DNA from: an uncultured Collinsella sp.
GTDB taxonomy: Bacteria; Actinomycetota; Coriobacteriia; Coriobacteriales; Coriobacteriaceae
DNA: 12,765 bases
Assembly (NCBI GenBank): GCA_900552395.1
Contig: URZJ01000035.1
Span: forward strand, 1-12,765
Direction of reading: 5' to 3'
The notes under the pieces are model-generated. The model ran no database searches. It was given only the letters and a program-made list of their open reading frames with translations, and was not told where the DNA came from. Position 1 is the first letter of the stretch. Each line of letters begins with the position of its first letter. Made by a program: the position numbers and the translations under genes. Of the stretch, positions 1 to 6,530 are shown one piece after another.

Positions 1-40
1 TGCTTTAGGGGCATCGGCGCAGGGCGATGCCCCTAAAGCA
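1..40. repeat. 15-bp perfect inverted repeat
   Basis: Arms at 1-15 and 26-40 are perfect reverse complements (TGCTTTAGGGGCATC against GATGCCCCTAAAGCA) around a 10-nt GC-rich spacer. There is no strong U-tract after it, so it is a poor intrinsic terminator. The repeat begins at the first base of the window, so it may extend to the left. It could be a transcriptional hairpin, a protein-binding palindrome or the end of a repeat element. Confidence 0.6.
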
Positions 41-61
41 GACACGCATTTTGTCCTATAA

Positions 62-259
62 GCCCCGATCAATTCATACTCCTCATCCTCGCCGAATTGC
101 GAGTATGGCAGAATCGGCACTGGATGGCAGCGCGCTAGGCCGTGTCCGCGGAGTTACCCCCTTGTTTTTATCGTAACAGCTGATTCTAGGGACGTTTCAC
201 TGTGCCCCTTCGACATCGACGGTGGTTTCGGCAACGAGCACCCAGTCAAGGAGTACTAG
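62..259 (+). pseudogene. Possible 3' remnant of a plus-strand gene
   Basis: An open frame of about 65 codons runs from the in-frame stop at 59-61 to TAG at 257-259, without any in-frame ATG. Its last part reads FDIDGGFGNEHPVKEY, which looks more like real protein than the upstream part. It is followed 32 nt later by the terminator-like repeat at 292-354, as expected downstream of a plus-strand gene. No family is recognised. It may be a decayed gene tail or chance; nothing else is seen in 41-291. Confidence 0.2.
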
Positions 260-291
260 CCTTCCTCATGGCCATCGAATAAAGTAAAAGA

Positions 292-354
292 GGGTCGAAT
301 CAAGCAGTTCCCGGACAATTGGCGTCCGGCCAGACACTTCGGGTCGACCCTTTT
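292..354 (+). terminator. Structured terminator-like repeat, copy 1
   Basis: An outer stem (GGGTCGA 292-298 with TCGACCC 344-350) encloses an inner hairpin (CCGGAC 311-316 with GTCCGG 324-329), and TTTT follows directly. A 37-nt core running from about 304 to 340 is identical to the copy at 9254-9318, including the unpaired segments, while the bases flanking the outer stem differ. It probably terminates plus-strand transcription, but the conserved single-stranded parts suggest an extra role as a structured RNA or protein site. The 356-500 stretch that follows is AT-rich and holds no gene I can support. Confidence 0.6.
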
Positions 355-570
355 CGATTTTGCGGAGTAGTTATAGCTGAACGTCCTCAGATATATAAAA
401 TCATTTCCTTCCTTTTCCGAAAGCCGTTTTATGAAATATCAGAAATAGCTAAACGAGTAATTGCACTCAGTTGCAAAACTGATCCAGCTGTGTTCCGACT
501 TAAAGATTCCTGTTGTCAGGTTCATCTGCCAAATAATCGCTTGGAATATAGTCGACGTGATAACGCTTCT

Positions 571-1152
571 CTAATTCCTCGATGAACCGGTCAACCTTTC
601 GAGCATTTTGATAAACCTTTTCAGCGTTCGGAAAACAGCTTTCTCGTTGTACGCGGGAAGCCCCTGGGCATTCACGAAGTACATCAGCTGATTGAGGTTC
701 GTTCCTTCCTTCAATAACTCGTGATGGAGTTTTTCAACTTCCGCGATATAAAAATTGAATGATTCGATCTTTCCGTAAATTGCGCTGCGGCGAACCAGTT
801 CGCTTGCAGAAATGCCGAGAGCCTCCGCACGTTGCCCAATTGCCTTTTTTTCTGGAGCAGTGAGCATTACTTGGAACGGAATACACCTTTTTTCAGAAAT
901 CGGCTCGCCACGTTCATCGGTTTCACGCGATGCCTGCGCTCTCCTGTAATCCTCCTGTTGCTTATGGAGGGCCTTTTTCTTCCGATCGAGAACTTGCATT
1001 TCGTCATCGAGATCATCAAGTGAGATTTCCCGATGAATCAGTACGGATCGAATCAACTCAGCTTCCGTACAGCCGGCTTGTTCGCAAAGTTGTTGATAGA
1101 TCTCTTTCTCTTCCTGAGAAACGCGAGCCTTTACGAATTCATTTCGTGCCAT
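571..1152 (-). CDS. MobC-like plasmid mobilization / relaxosome protein
   Basis: A protein of 193 residues from ATG at 1152. That start is chosen because GGAGAAAG lies just upstream, whereas the GTG at 1218 has no well-spaced ribosome binding site. The C-terminal half has a strand-helix-helix pattern (PFQVMLTAPEKKAIGQRAEA, then SASELVRRSAIY) followed by EGTNLNQLMYFVN, which matches the GxNLNQ signature of MobC/NikA relaxosome accessory proteins that bind oriT and help the relaxase nick. The N-terminal half (FVKARVSQEEKEIYQQL...TEAELIRSVL) looks like a second ribbon-helix-helix unit, unlike the usual single-unit MobC. No relaxase gene is in the window. Past the stop, another frame stays open to 500 with protein-like sequence (RYHVDYIPSDYLADEP), so the C-terminus may have been changed by a frameshift. 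The role in mobilization is inferred from the family. Confidence 0.7.
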   Translation of the reverse strand: MARNEFVKARVSQEEKEIYQQLCEQAGCTEAELIRSVLIHREISLDDLDDEMQVLDRKKKALHKQQEDYRRAQASRETDERGEPISEKRCIPFQVMLTAPEKKAIGQRAEALGISASELVRRSAIYGKIESFNFYIAEVEKLHHELLKEGTNLNQLMYFVNAQGLPAYNEKAVFRTLKRFIKMLERLTGSSRN

Positions 1153-1245
1153 TTTTCTACTTTCTCCAGAGTGGCCTCCGGAAAAGTAAGCAAGAAACTG
1201 AGGATTGGCATCCGTCACCCCTTGCTATGGTTGCCTAATTTTTTA

Positions 1246-1293
1246 GAAAGAGTGAAACCAACACGCAAATAGCGTGCTGCAGTTCACTCTTTC
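1246..1293. repeat. Inverted repeat upstream of mobC (oriT/operator candidate)
   Basis: GAAAGAGTGAA at 1246-1256 is perfectly complementary to TTCACTCTTTC at 1283-1293. A smaller hairpin is nested inside it (CACGC 1262-1266, GCGTG 1272-1276). It lies about 95 bp upstream of the mobC start, where relaxosome proteins normally bind oriT and repress their own promoter. No nic consensus was recognised. Confidence 0.5.
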
Positions 1294-1294
1294 C

Positions 1295-1318
1295 CTTTTC
1301 TCCGTGACAGGAGAAAAG
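1295..1318. repeat. 9-bp inverted repeat upstream of mobC
   Basis: CTTTTCTCC at 1295-1303 pairs perfectly with GGAGAAAAG at 1310-1318 around a 6-nt loop (GTGACA). It is the middle member of three consecutive dyads between mobC and 1370. Confidence 0.5.
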
Positions 1319-1330
1319 CAAGATTTGTAA

Positions 1331-1368
1331 ATCATGATAACAGGGACTACGGGCCCGGTTATCATGAT
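1331..1368. repeat. 15-bp inverted repeat, oriT/operator candidate
   Basis: ATCATGATAACAGGG at 1331-1345 pairs with CCCGGTTATCATGAT at 1354-1368 with one mismatch and an 8-nt loop. This is the strongest of the three dyads. Large dyads next to a relaxosome gene are typical of oriT or of the operator bound by the RHH protein; which of the two cannot be told from sequence alone. Confidence 0.5.
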
Positions 1369-1486
1369 ATACGTACATCTTGCAATCTCTGGACGGCGAT
1401 TGGGCGGAACGCAGTGTAGACATGGAATGAGAGGCCTCATTTCAAGCGAGGTGCCTCGCGTTGTCGAAACGAAAAGTGAAGACCGT

Positions 1487-1610
1487 GAGCGGAAGCGAAT
1501 TTCTAACGCGAAGGATGCTGAGTGTTAGAAATTCGCTGTAGCGAGAGCGGAGCGGTGATGCGAATGCGAGGGATGCCGAGTGTTTGCATTACCGCGCAGC
1601 GGACTCCGGG
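1487..1610. repeat. Two tandem hairpins with identical loop architecture
   Basis: Hairpin 1 has arms 1494-1507 and 1524-1537 (AGCGAATTTCTAAC / GTTAGAAATTCGCT). Hairpin 2 has arms 1552-1565 and 1582-1595, with three G-T pairs. Both have a 14-bp stem and a 16-nt loop. The loops are nearly the same (GCGAAGGATGCTGAGT and GCGAGGGATGCCGAGT) while the stems are unrelated in sequence. GAGCGGA precedes each hairpin, and similar GTAGCG/GCAGCG sequence follows. This is a repeat family whose stems change in a compensated way. Confidence 0.6.
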
Positions 1611-1670
1611 CGAGGGCTGGAGCAAGTTGATGGAAGACCTTACCGATTTGCGGAAGTTTTTGCCCGAAGC

Positions 1671-1693
1671 ATCCGGCACCGCCGGATTCTTTT
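1671..1693 (+). terminator. Intrinsic terminator candidate (plus strand)
   Basis: ATCCGGC at 1671-1677 and GCCGGAT at 1681-1687 form a 7-bp stem with an ACC loop, followed by TCTTTT. No convincing plus-strand gene precedes it. In one frame, 1611-1664 encodes a segment resembling the 44-residue ORF at 9371-9505, so a decayed gene may have ended here. The rest of 1600-1748 contains nothing else I can name. Confidence 0.45.
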
Positions 1694-1748
1694 GGAACGG
1701 CCTCTCGTTTGATTGCTTTCCTATCGTTTGCTCCCAGACTGGGCGTCT

Positions 1749-1773
1749 AAAAAAGGCGGCCGAACCGGCCGCC
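1749..1773 (-). terminator. Intrinsic terminator of the minus-strand secreted-protein gene
   Basis: On the minus strand, GGCGGCCG pairs with CGGCCGCC (1773-1766 and 1762-1755) around a 3-nt loop, and six T residues (1754-1749) follow. It lies about 50 nt beyond the stop of the gene at 1824-2474 and is a textbook Rho-independent terminator for it. Confidence 0.85.
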
Positions 1774-1823
1774 CACAAATAAATTAACATTTACCGAATG
1801 TAAGAGAAGAGGAACGATGCACA

Positions 1824-2474
1824 TTACTCCCAGTGGCCGGCGACGTCGACAACCCAATGTTGTCCCGTAGCCTGCTGTTCATAATGCCCCTGATCTTCAG
1901 AGGTGGTATACGAATCATTGATTGCAGAAGCTCCATTAGGGTGTTGTGCATCACCGTAGGTAGAGATAACATGATTGTCCATTTCGGCTGCTGAGTTAAA
2001 CGTCGCATGGCATACAGAGCACATCCAACGTTCATGGCGCGTATACACTACATTCGGTACCCAGACCTGGCTGTAATCTGTCTCCCAGTGGCCCTGCTCG
2101 GCAACCCACTTCTTCTGGCTGCCGCCGTTGGAAGAGGAATTGTTGCTGCCGGAACTCTGCGAATTGCCGGAATTCTGCTTGGACTGGGAGGAATCGCCCT
2201 TGCTGTCCGACTTCGAAGAATCGGAAGACTTGTTATCCTCCTTCTTGGAGTCATCGGACTGCTCGTCCTTGCTGTCGGATTCTTTCTTCTCCTCGGTCTT
2301 GGCTCCAGAGGCCTGCGCCGCCTTTTCTTCGCTTGGCTTCTTTTTGTCTTTATTCTTTACCGCCGTGGCGGCCCTTTCCGTAGAGCCGCTTCCTTGCTTT
2401 GCAACGCTGGCACATCCAAGTTGAGGTGCCGAAAGGCACACCAGAAGCGCAACGATAATAGCCTTTGTTCTCAC
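1824..2474 (-). CDS. Secreted Ser/Lys-rich protein with C-terminal Cys/His module
   Basis: A protein of 216 residues. The GTG at 2474 is preferred over the ATG at 2492 because GGGAG sits 6 nt upstream of the GTG, while the ATG falls in the tail of an intercistronic hairpin. A short basic n-region and hydrophobic stretch (RTKAIIVALLVCLSAPQLGC) form a signal peptide. The cysteine could be lipidated, but glutamine at -3 is a poor lipobox. A low-complexity linker rich in Lys, Ser, Asp and Glu follows (about residues 30-125). The C-terminal domain carries CSVC and later His residues in a C2H2-like spacing (CxxC...H...H), flanked by two GHWE repeats. It probably spans or binds the cell wall, perhaps holding a metal through the Cys/His cluster. 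It lies 65 bp after the large surface protein and may be co-transcribed. The function is unknown. Confidence 0.75.
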   Translation of the reverse strand: MRTKAIIVALLVCLSAPQLGCASVAKQGSGSTERAATAVKNKDKKKPSEEKAAQASGAKTEEKKESDSKDEQSDDSKKEDNKSSDSSKSDSKGDSSQSKQNSGNSQSSGSNNSSSNGGSQKKWVAEQGHWETDYSQVWVPNVVYTRHERWMCSVCHATFNSAAEMDNHVISTYGDAQHPNGASAINDSYTTSEDQGHYEQQATGQHWVVDVAGHWE

Positions 2475-2496
2475 ACCGATCTCCCTGTCCATGAAA

Positions 2497-2532
2497 CCGG
2501 ACGTTGGACACTAGTCGATATCCAACGCCCGG
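2497..2532 (-). terminator. Intercistronic hairpin / weak terminator
   Basis: On the minus strand CCGGGCGTTGGA pairs with TCCAACGTCCGG (2532-2521 and 2508-2497), 12 bp with one G-U pair, followed by only TTTC. It lies between the surface-protein stop and the GTG of the downstream secreted-protein gene. It may partly terminate transcription or stabilise one of the two messages. Confidence 0.55.
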
Positions 2533-2539
2533 CTCGCTT

Positions 2540-5500
2540 TTACATCTGCTCGCGGCGCTTCTTTTGATCAAGGAAGACGCCGGCTGCCACGAGGACGGTA
2601 CCGCCGATGGCGAACGTCTCGCCGATGAGCCCCGCGCGGTCGCCGGTCCGGGCGAGGCTGCCGGGCTGGGCGGTCTCCGTGCCGGCGAGATGCTTCGGGC
2701 TGTATGCCGCCCCCTGCTTTGCGGCCTGCTGCTTTGCGGCCTCCTCCGCCTCCTGTCGTGCGATCTCATCGGAAAGCTTCTGCTCCGCTGCGATGCGGTC
2801 GGACTTCGCCAACTCGTAGGCGGCAAGTGCCGCATCATAGCCAGACTGGAGCCCGTCCACCGCGGCCTGCTTCTCGTCCAGGATGGCCTTGGCGGGCGCG
2901 ACCTTGGTGCGTGCCTCGACTGCTGCGGCGAAAAGCGCGTTGAGGGCGTCATCCGCGTTCACATCATGGCCGGAAGCGATCGCCGCGCCGGCATCGATGG
3001 AGTTCAACTTCGACAGCTTGGCGTCTGCCTGCGCCTTCGCCTGTTCGGCGGCGGAGACCAGGGACTCAGCGGCGATGGTATCCGCCTTCGCGGCATCGAG
3101 GGCGGCCTTGGTGTCATTGACGGCCTTTACTGCATCCTGCTCGCGCTGCTGTGCCTCTGCGAGCTTCGCGGCAAGATCGGTGAGGATGTCGAGGTTCGAC
3201 TGTGCGTCATCGAGATCGGTCTGGGAGCCGGTAAGCCTGTCGGCGGCAACGCCGGTGTCGGTCTTTGCGGCATCGACGGCACGCTGGGCATCCGCGAGGG
3301 CGCGTGCGGTGGCGTCCGCCTTTTGCTTGGCGGCTGCGAGGACTGCCGCCTTCTCGGCCTGGCCGGCTGCCGCCGCGTCGTGGACGCTCTTTGCGGTATC
3401 GACCGCCTTCTTGGCGTCGGCGACGTCCTGGAAGAACTTCGCGAGATCGGCGTTCGCATCGGCAACGCTCTGCTGCTTGGCAGAGGTGTCGGCCTTTGCG
3501 GCATCCAACTTAGATTGTACGGTCGTTACGGCTGCGTTGGCAGCATCAAAAGCAACCTGCTTCTGTTGTACGGTCGACTTTGCCGTATCGACTGCCGCGT
3601 TGGCGGCATCGAGGTCCGATTTCGCCGCATCAAGCTCGGTCTGGGCAACCGTGACGCCCTGCTGCTTGGCGGCGACATCAGCCTTGGTGGCATCGACGGC
3701 ACGCTGGGCATCCGCAACACCCTGCTTTGCGGCATCGACACCTGCCTGTGCGGAATCCACCGCGACCTGCTTCTGCTGGACGGTTGTGGCGGCGACGGCG
3801 GCTGCCTGCTTCTTGGATGCGAGATCGGCCTTGGCTGCGTCGAGTGCGCTCTTGGCGTTCTTGAGGCCGTTGATATAGGAGGTCAGCTTTTGCTCGTACT
3901 CGTCGACGGAGATGGGGTTCGTGTTCCAACCGGAGCCGGACCAGCCGGAGATCTCTGCGGTGTAGCACTGCGTCTGAAGCCCGGACATGGTGCCCTTGGT
4001 GCAGGTTGCCATTCCCATAACGGCGAGTTCGGGATTGATGATGTTCATGTAATGGCCGACGGTGCCGCTACTGCCGTTCTCCCAGTGGCAGTTGTCTGCA
4101 ATCCAATGGTTGATTGCGACACCGTTCTTTGCATAGAAATCATAGGCATCCTTGCCGACAAGACCGGTGACTCCATAAAGGGCCTCCGTTGCCTTGTCGA
4201 AAAAGCCCTTCTCCTGCTCGATCCACTGCCCACTCGGATCGATTCCGTAATTCCATGCCAGATTTTCGGCAAAATCATATTGACGGGCATGATCGAGCAC
4301 GGTGTCGCTGTAGTTGGCATCTGCGATCGCACCGGCGATGAGCTTGTAGGTGACATGGAGCTCGGACAGGCCGACCGACTTGCGGTAGTCGTTGACGGAC
4401 TTCATCCACCTGATCGCATTGAGCATATTGTCAAGGGACGTGGCGTCCTTGGAGTTGCCGACTTCGGTCTTTCCGGCATATTTGGCGTTCAGGATGATGT
4501 TGACTGCGTCATCGGCACCCATGGACTTGAAGAAGCCGATAGCTCCCTGCTTGAGTTGCGCGTCGGCAGAATCGAGTTTCGCCTGTGCCTCGTCGAACTT
4601 CTGCTGGGCGGCGGTCACGGCCGCATCGGCGGTATCCTTTGCGGTCTTGGCGTTCGCAAGCTCTTCGTCGGCGGCTGCCTTTGCGGACTCGGCGTTCTTG
4701 ACAGCCTGCTTCGCTGCATCCAGCTTGGCGATGGCGTCGACGTTCGCCTGCTTGGCGGCATCAAGGTCGGCGTTCGCGGCATCGAGTGCGGACTGGGCGG
4801 CGTTCACGCCGGATTCGGCATCGGCCGCGGCCTGCTGCTTTACGGAGAGGGACGCCTGGGCATCATTCAGGTCGGCTTGTGCCGTTGCCGCAGCGGACTG
4901 TGCCTGCTCGAGCTCGGACTCGCACTGGGACTGTGCCGCTCGTGCGGTAGCGAGGGCTGCCTCTGCGTCCGCGACCTTCTGTTTTGCCGCATCGTACTCA
5001 GGACCGCTGGCACCTGCCTCCGCTGCAGCGAGGTCGGCTTTCGCCTTCTCGTAGGCGGCGCTGGCGGCTGCGGCCTTCGCATCCGCTGCGTCCTTGTTCT
5101 GCTTGGCTGCAGCGAGGACAGAATCGGCGGCATCCTTTGCAGACTGGGCCGCAACCAGCTTGGACTGGGCATCGGCAAGCGTCGCGTTGGCGTTGTCCAG
5201 TTCGGCCTGTGCCCTGTCCACGGCAGCCTGGGCGTCGCGCACGGCCTGCTCGGCGGCACTGATTGCCTCCGGGGTGGCGCTTACAGCATCGGCCTTGGCT
5301 TTATCGAGGGCGTCCTTGGCATCCTGGGCCGCCTTGAGGGCGGACTGGTACGCTTCGTCCTTCTCGGACGCATCTGCCTTGGCGTCTGCGAGACCCGCCT
5401 TCGCCTGCTCGAGGTCCTTGCCGGCGGCATCGGCGGCGTCCTTGCCCTCTGCGACCTGACGGGCGTACTCGTCCATTGCCGCTCGGTCGGCTGCCGTGCC

Positions 5501-5911
5501 GGCGCTGACTGCCGAATCGTAGGATGCCTTGGCCTGGTCGCGGGCGGAAGCCGCCTCGTTGTAGGGACCGGCGGCCTCATCGTAGGATGCCTTGGCGGCG
5601 TCCTCCTTCGCCTTTGCCTCGTCGACTGCCTTCTGCAGGTCCGCGATGGTCTTTGCGGCGGATTTCGCGCCGGTACCGGATGCCGCGCCGGCGTGGGCGG
5701 CGATCGGCGACATCACGGCTGGGTGCTGCGTGCCCCCGTCACCTGTCTGGGCGAATGCCGCGAACGGTGAGATGAGGCTCGATCCGGTCATGGCGGCCAT
5801 GGTCGCCGCGGTGACAGTCAGGCGCGCGATCCCCTTCGGGGCGTGAATCTTTTTGCTTGGCAGTGCGGCGAAGTGATCGCCACCGGCAGCGAAATGCTTT
5901 CCCTGAGTCAT
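2540..5911 (-). CDS. Large LARTG-anchored surface protein with CAP (SCP/PR1) domain between coiled coils
   Basis: A protein of 1123 residues. It starts with an extended signal peptide (basic n-region to about 30, hydrophobic core TVTAATMAAMTGSSLISP, cut near AFA-QT). Residues about 75-455 and 675-1065 are Ala-, Lys-, Asp-rich heptad-like coiled coils (AQSALDAANADLDAAK type repeats). Between them, about 465-665, lies a CAP/SCP-like domain with AENLAW, GHYMNIINPELAVMGMA and several Cys. The C-terminus has the sorting signal LARTGD, a hydrophobic segment (TFAIGGTVLVAAGVF) and a KKRR tail, so a sortase should anchor it to peptidoglycan. No sortase is encoded here. The start is at 5911; a weak GGA lies about 9 nt upstream. 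It is probably an adhesin-like or wall-spanning rod that presents the CAP domain, an inference from its architecture. A separate palindromic promoter region separates it from the divergent regulator. Confidence 0.9.
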   Translation of the reverse strand: MTQGKHFAAGGDHFAALPSKKIHAPKGIARLTVTAATMAAMTGSSLISPFAAFAQTGDGGTQHPAVMSPIAAHAGAASGTGAKSAAKTIADLQKAVDEAKAKEDAAKASYDEAAGPYNEAASARDQAKASYDSAVSAGTAADRAAMDEYARQVAEGKDAADAAGKDLEQAKAGLADAKADASEKDEAYQSALKAAQDAKDALDKAKADAVSATPEAISAAEQAVRDAQAAVDRAQAELDNANATLADAQSKLVAAQSAKDAADSVLAAAKQNKDAADAKAAAASAAYEKAKADLAAAEAGASGPEYDAAKQKVADAEAALATARAAQSQCESELEQAQSAAATAQADLNDAQASLSVKQQAAADAESGVNAAQSALDAANADLDAAKQANVDAIAKLDAAKQAVKNAESAKAAADEELANAKTAKDTADAAVTAAQQKFDEAQAKLDSADAQLKQGAIGFFKSMGADDAVNIILNAKYAGKTEVGNSKDATSLDNMLNAIRWMKSVNDYRKSVGLSELHVTYKLIAGAIADANYSDTVLDHARQYDFAENLAWNYGIDPSGQWIEQEKGFFDKATEALYGVTGLVGKDAYDFYAKNGVAINHWIADNCHWENGSSGTVGHYMNIINPELAVMGMATCTKGTMSGLQTQCYTAEISGWSGSGWNTNPISVDEYEQKLTSYINGLKNAKSALDAAKADLASKKQAAAVAATTVQQKQVAVDSAQAGVDAAKQGVADAQRAVDATKADVAAKQQGVTVAQTELDAAKSDLDAANAAVDTAKSTVQQKQVAFDAANAAVTTVQSKLDAAKADTSAKQQSVADANADLAKFFQDVADAKKAVDTAKSVHDAAAAGQAEKAAVLAAAKQKADATARALADAQRAVDAAKTDTGVAADRLTGSQTDLDDAQSNLDILTDLAAKLAEAQQREQDAVKAVNDTKAALDAAKADTIAAESLVSAAEQAKAQADAKLSKLNSIDAGAAIASGHDVNADDALNALFAAAVEARTKVAPAKAILDEKQAAVDGLQSGYDAALAAYELAKSDRIAAEQKLSDEIARQEAEEAAKQQAAKQGAAYSPKHLAGTETAQPGSLARTGDRAGLIGETFAIGGTVLVAAGVFLDQKKRREQM

Positions 5912-5997
5912 TGTGCTGTTCCATTCCTCTTCTGTGCCATATCCGACTAGGCATCAGAGTGCTTTCCAGTAGAGATTATTATGCGCCTTAACTGGGA

Positions 5998-6032
5998 TTG
6001 TTGTATATAGTCCGTTGGCATTTATACAACAA
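5998..6032. promoter_or_regulatory. Palindromic divergent promoter/operator
   Basis: TTGTTGTATA at 5998-6007 and TATACAACAA at 6023-6032 form a perfect 10-bp dyad. Read rightwards it contains TTGTAT, a 16-bp spacer and TATACA, a plausible -35/-10 pair. By symmetry the minus strand contains the same pair. The two promoters, for the XRE gene and for the surface protein, would therefore overlap completely and share one operator, most simply bound by the XRE protein itself. Confidence 0.5.
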
Positions 6033-6035
6033 TCC

Positions 6036-6284
6036 GTGACTCTTTTTGTCAAGGATATCTCGCCGCTACAACGATCCTTTGGTCTACGCTGCAAAGAATT
6101 AAGATCAAAGTCTGGTTACTCTCAAGTACAATTTGCGAATCGCATCGGCATGGACAGGTCTTACTACGCCTCGATAGAGGTCGGACGAAGAAATGTCAGT
6201 CTTTCTAACCTCTGTAAAATTGCTAACGGATTCGACATGACAATCGCTGCACTCATGACTGGTGTTACTGAGAAAATGGATTAG
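6036..6284 (+). CDS. Small XRE-family HTH transcriptional regulator
   Basis: A protein of 82 residues from GTG at 6036; a TTG at 6015 is also possible but lies inside the operator palindrome. Nearly all of it is one XRE/Cro-C1 helix-turn-helix: FGLRCKELRSKSGYSQVQFA, then NRIGMDRSYYASIEVGRRN and SLSNLCKIANGF. It has the size and layout of restriction-modification controller (C) proteins and other minimal repressors, but no restriction or methylase gene is nearby. No Shine-Dalgarno is visible. The predicted -10 (TATACA 6023-6028) places the transcript start at about the GTG, so the message may be leaderless. It probably controls itself and the divergent surface-protein gene through the palindrome, which is an inference from position. 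Confidence 0.8.
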   Translation: MTLFVKDISPLQRSFGLRCKELRSKSGYSQVQFANRIGMDRSYYASIEVGRRNVSLSNLCKIANGFDMTIAALMTGVTEKMD

Positions 6285-6322
6285 TCTATCAATCAATCAG
6301 CGAACGCAGTGAGCGAATCAAT

Positions 6323-6413
6323 CGACGGCACAGCCGGCGGCAAGGTCACGGCACGTGACCGCGCAGCGAGCTCTGCGAGCGAAGGGGGCAGCGCCGCTGT
6401 CCCTATTCTTTTT
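6323..6413 (+). repeat. Tandem ~90-bp terminator repeat, copy A
   Basis: First of two adjacent, highly similar units, starting CGACGGCACAGCCGGCGGCA. It contains a hairpin (GGTCACG/CGTGACC), the segment GCGCAGCGAGC and a terminal hairpin GGGGCAGC 6385-6392 with GCTGTCCC 6396-6403 (one G-U pair), followed by TATTCTTTTT. It would terminate plus-strand transcription from the XRE gene. Confidence 0.7.
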
Positions 6414-6503
6414 CGACGGCGTAGCCGGCGGCAAGGACACGGTGCGTGGCCGCGCAGCGAGCTTTGCGAGCGAAGGGGACGGCATCGCCGTCCCTATTTC
6501 TTT
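6414..6503 (+). repeat. Tandem ~90-bp terminator repeat, copy B
   Basis: Second unit of the tandem pair. Its terminal hairpin is GGGACGGC 6476-6483 with GCCGTCCC 6487-6494, perfectly paired, then TATTTCTTT. Compared with copy A the stem bases differ but pairing is kept, so the structure rather than the sequence is conserved in the terminal hairpin. Confidence 0.7.
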
Positions 6504-6530
6504 ATAGTATATTTCTCTATTAATTGGTCT

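Noticed and set aside
1..40. GCTTTAGG shared by the inverted repeat and the tRNA att core, as a second att site
   Set aside because: Only 8 bp are identical and the rest of the tRNA half is absent, so chance is more likely.
319..585. 88-codon plus-strand frame starting with TTG
   Set aside because: It starts inside the structured terminator repeat, has no ribosome binding site, and overlaps the end of the MobC-like gene.
1522..1782. 86-codon plus-strand frame
   Set aside because: It begins in a hairpin repeat, passes through two terminators and ends in terminator sequence. Only a short segment in another frame shows similarity to a plausible protein.
2504..5770. 1088-codon open frame on the plus strand opposite the surface protein
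   Set aside because: It is the antisense shadow of a GC-rich, Ala/Asp-periodic coiled-coil gene: Leu/Gly/Cys-rich repeats, no domain and no ribosome binding site. The minus-strand frame has a signal peptide, CAP domain and sorting signal.
6036..6284. Restriction-modification controller protein
   Set aside because: Size and possible leaderless start fit, but no restriction endonuclease or methyltransferase is nearby; a general XRE repressor is the safer call.
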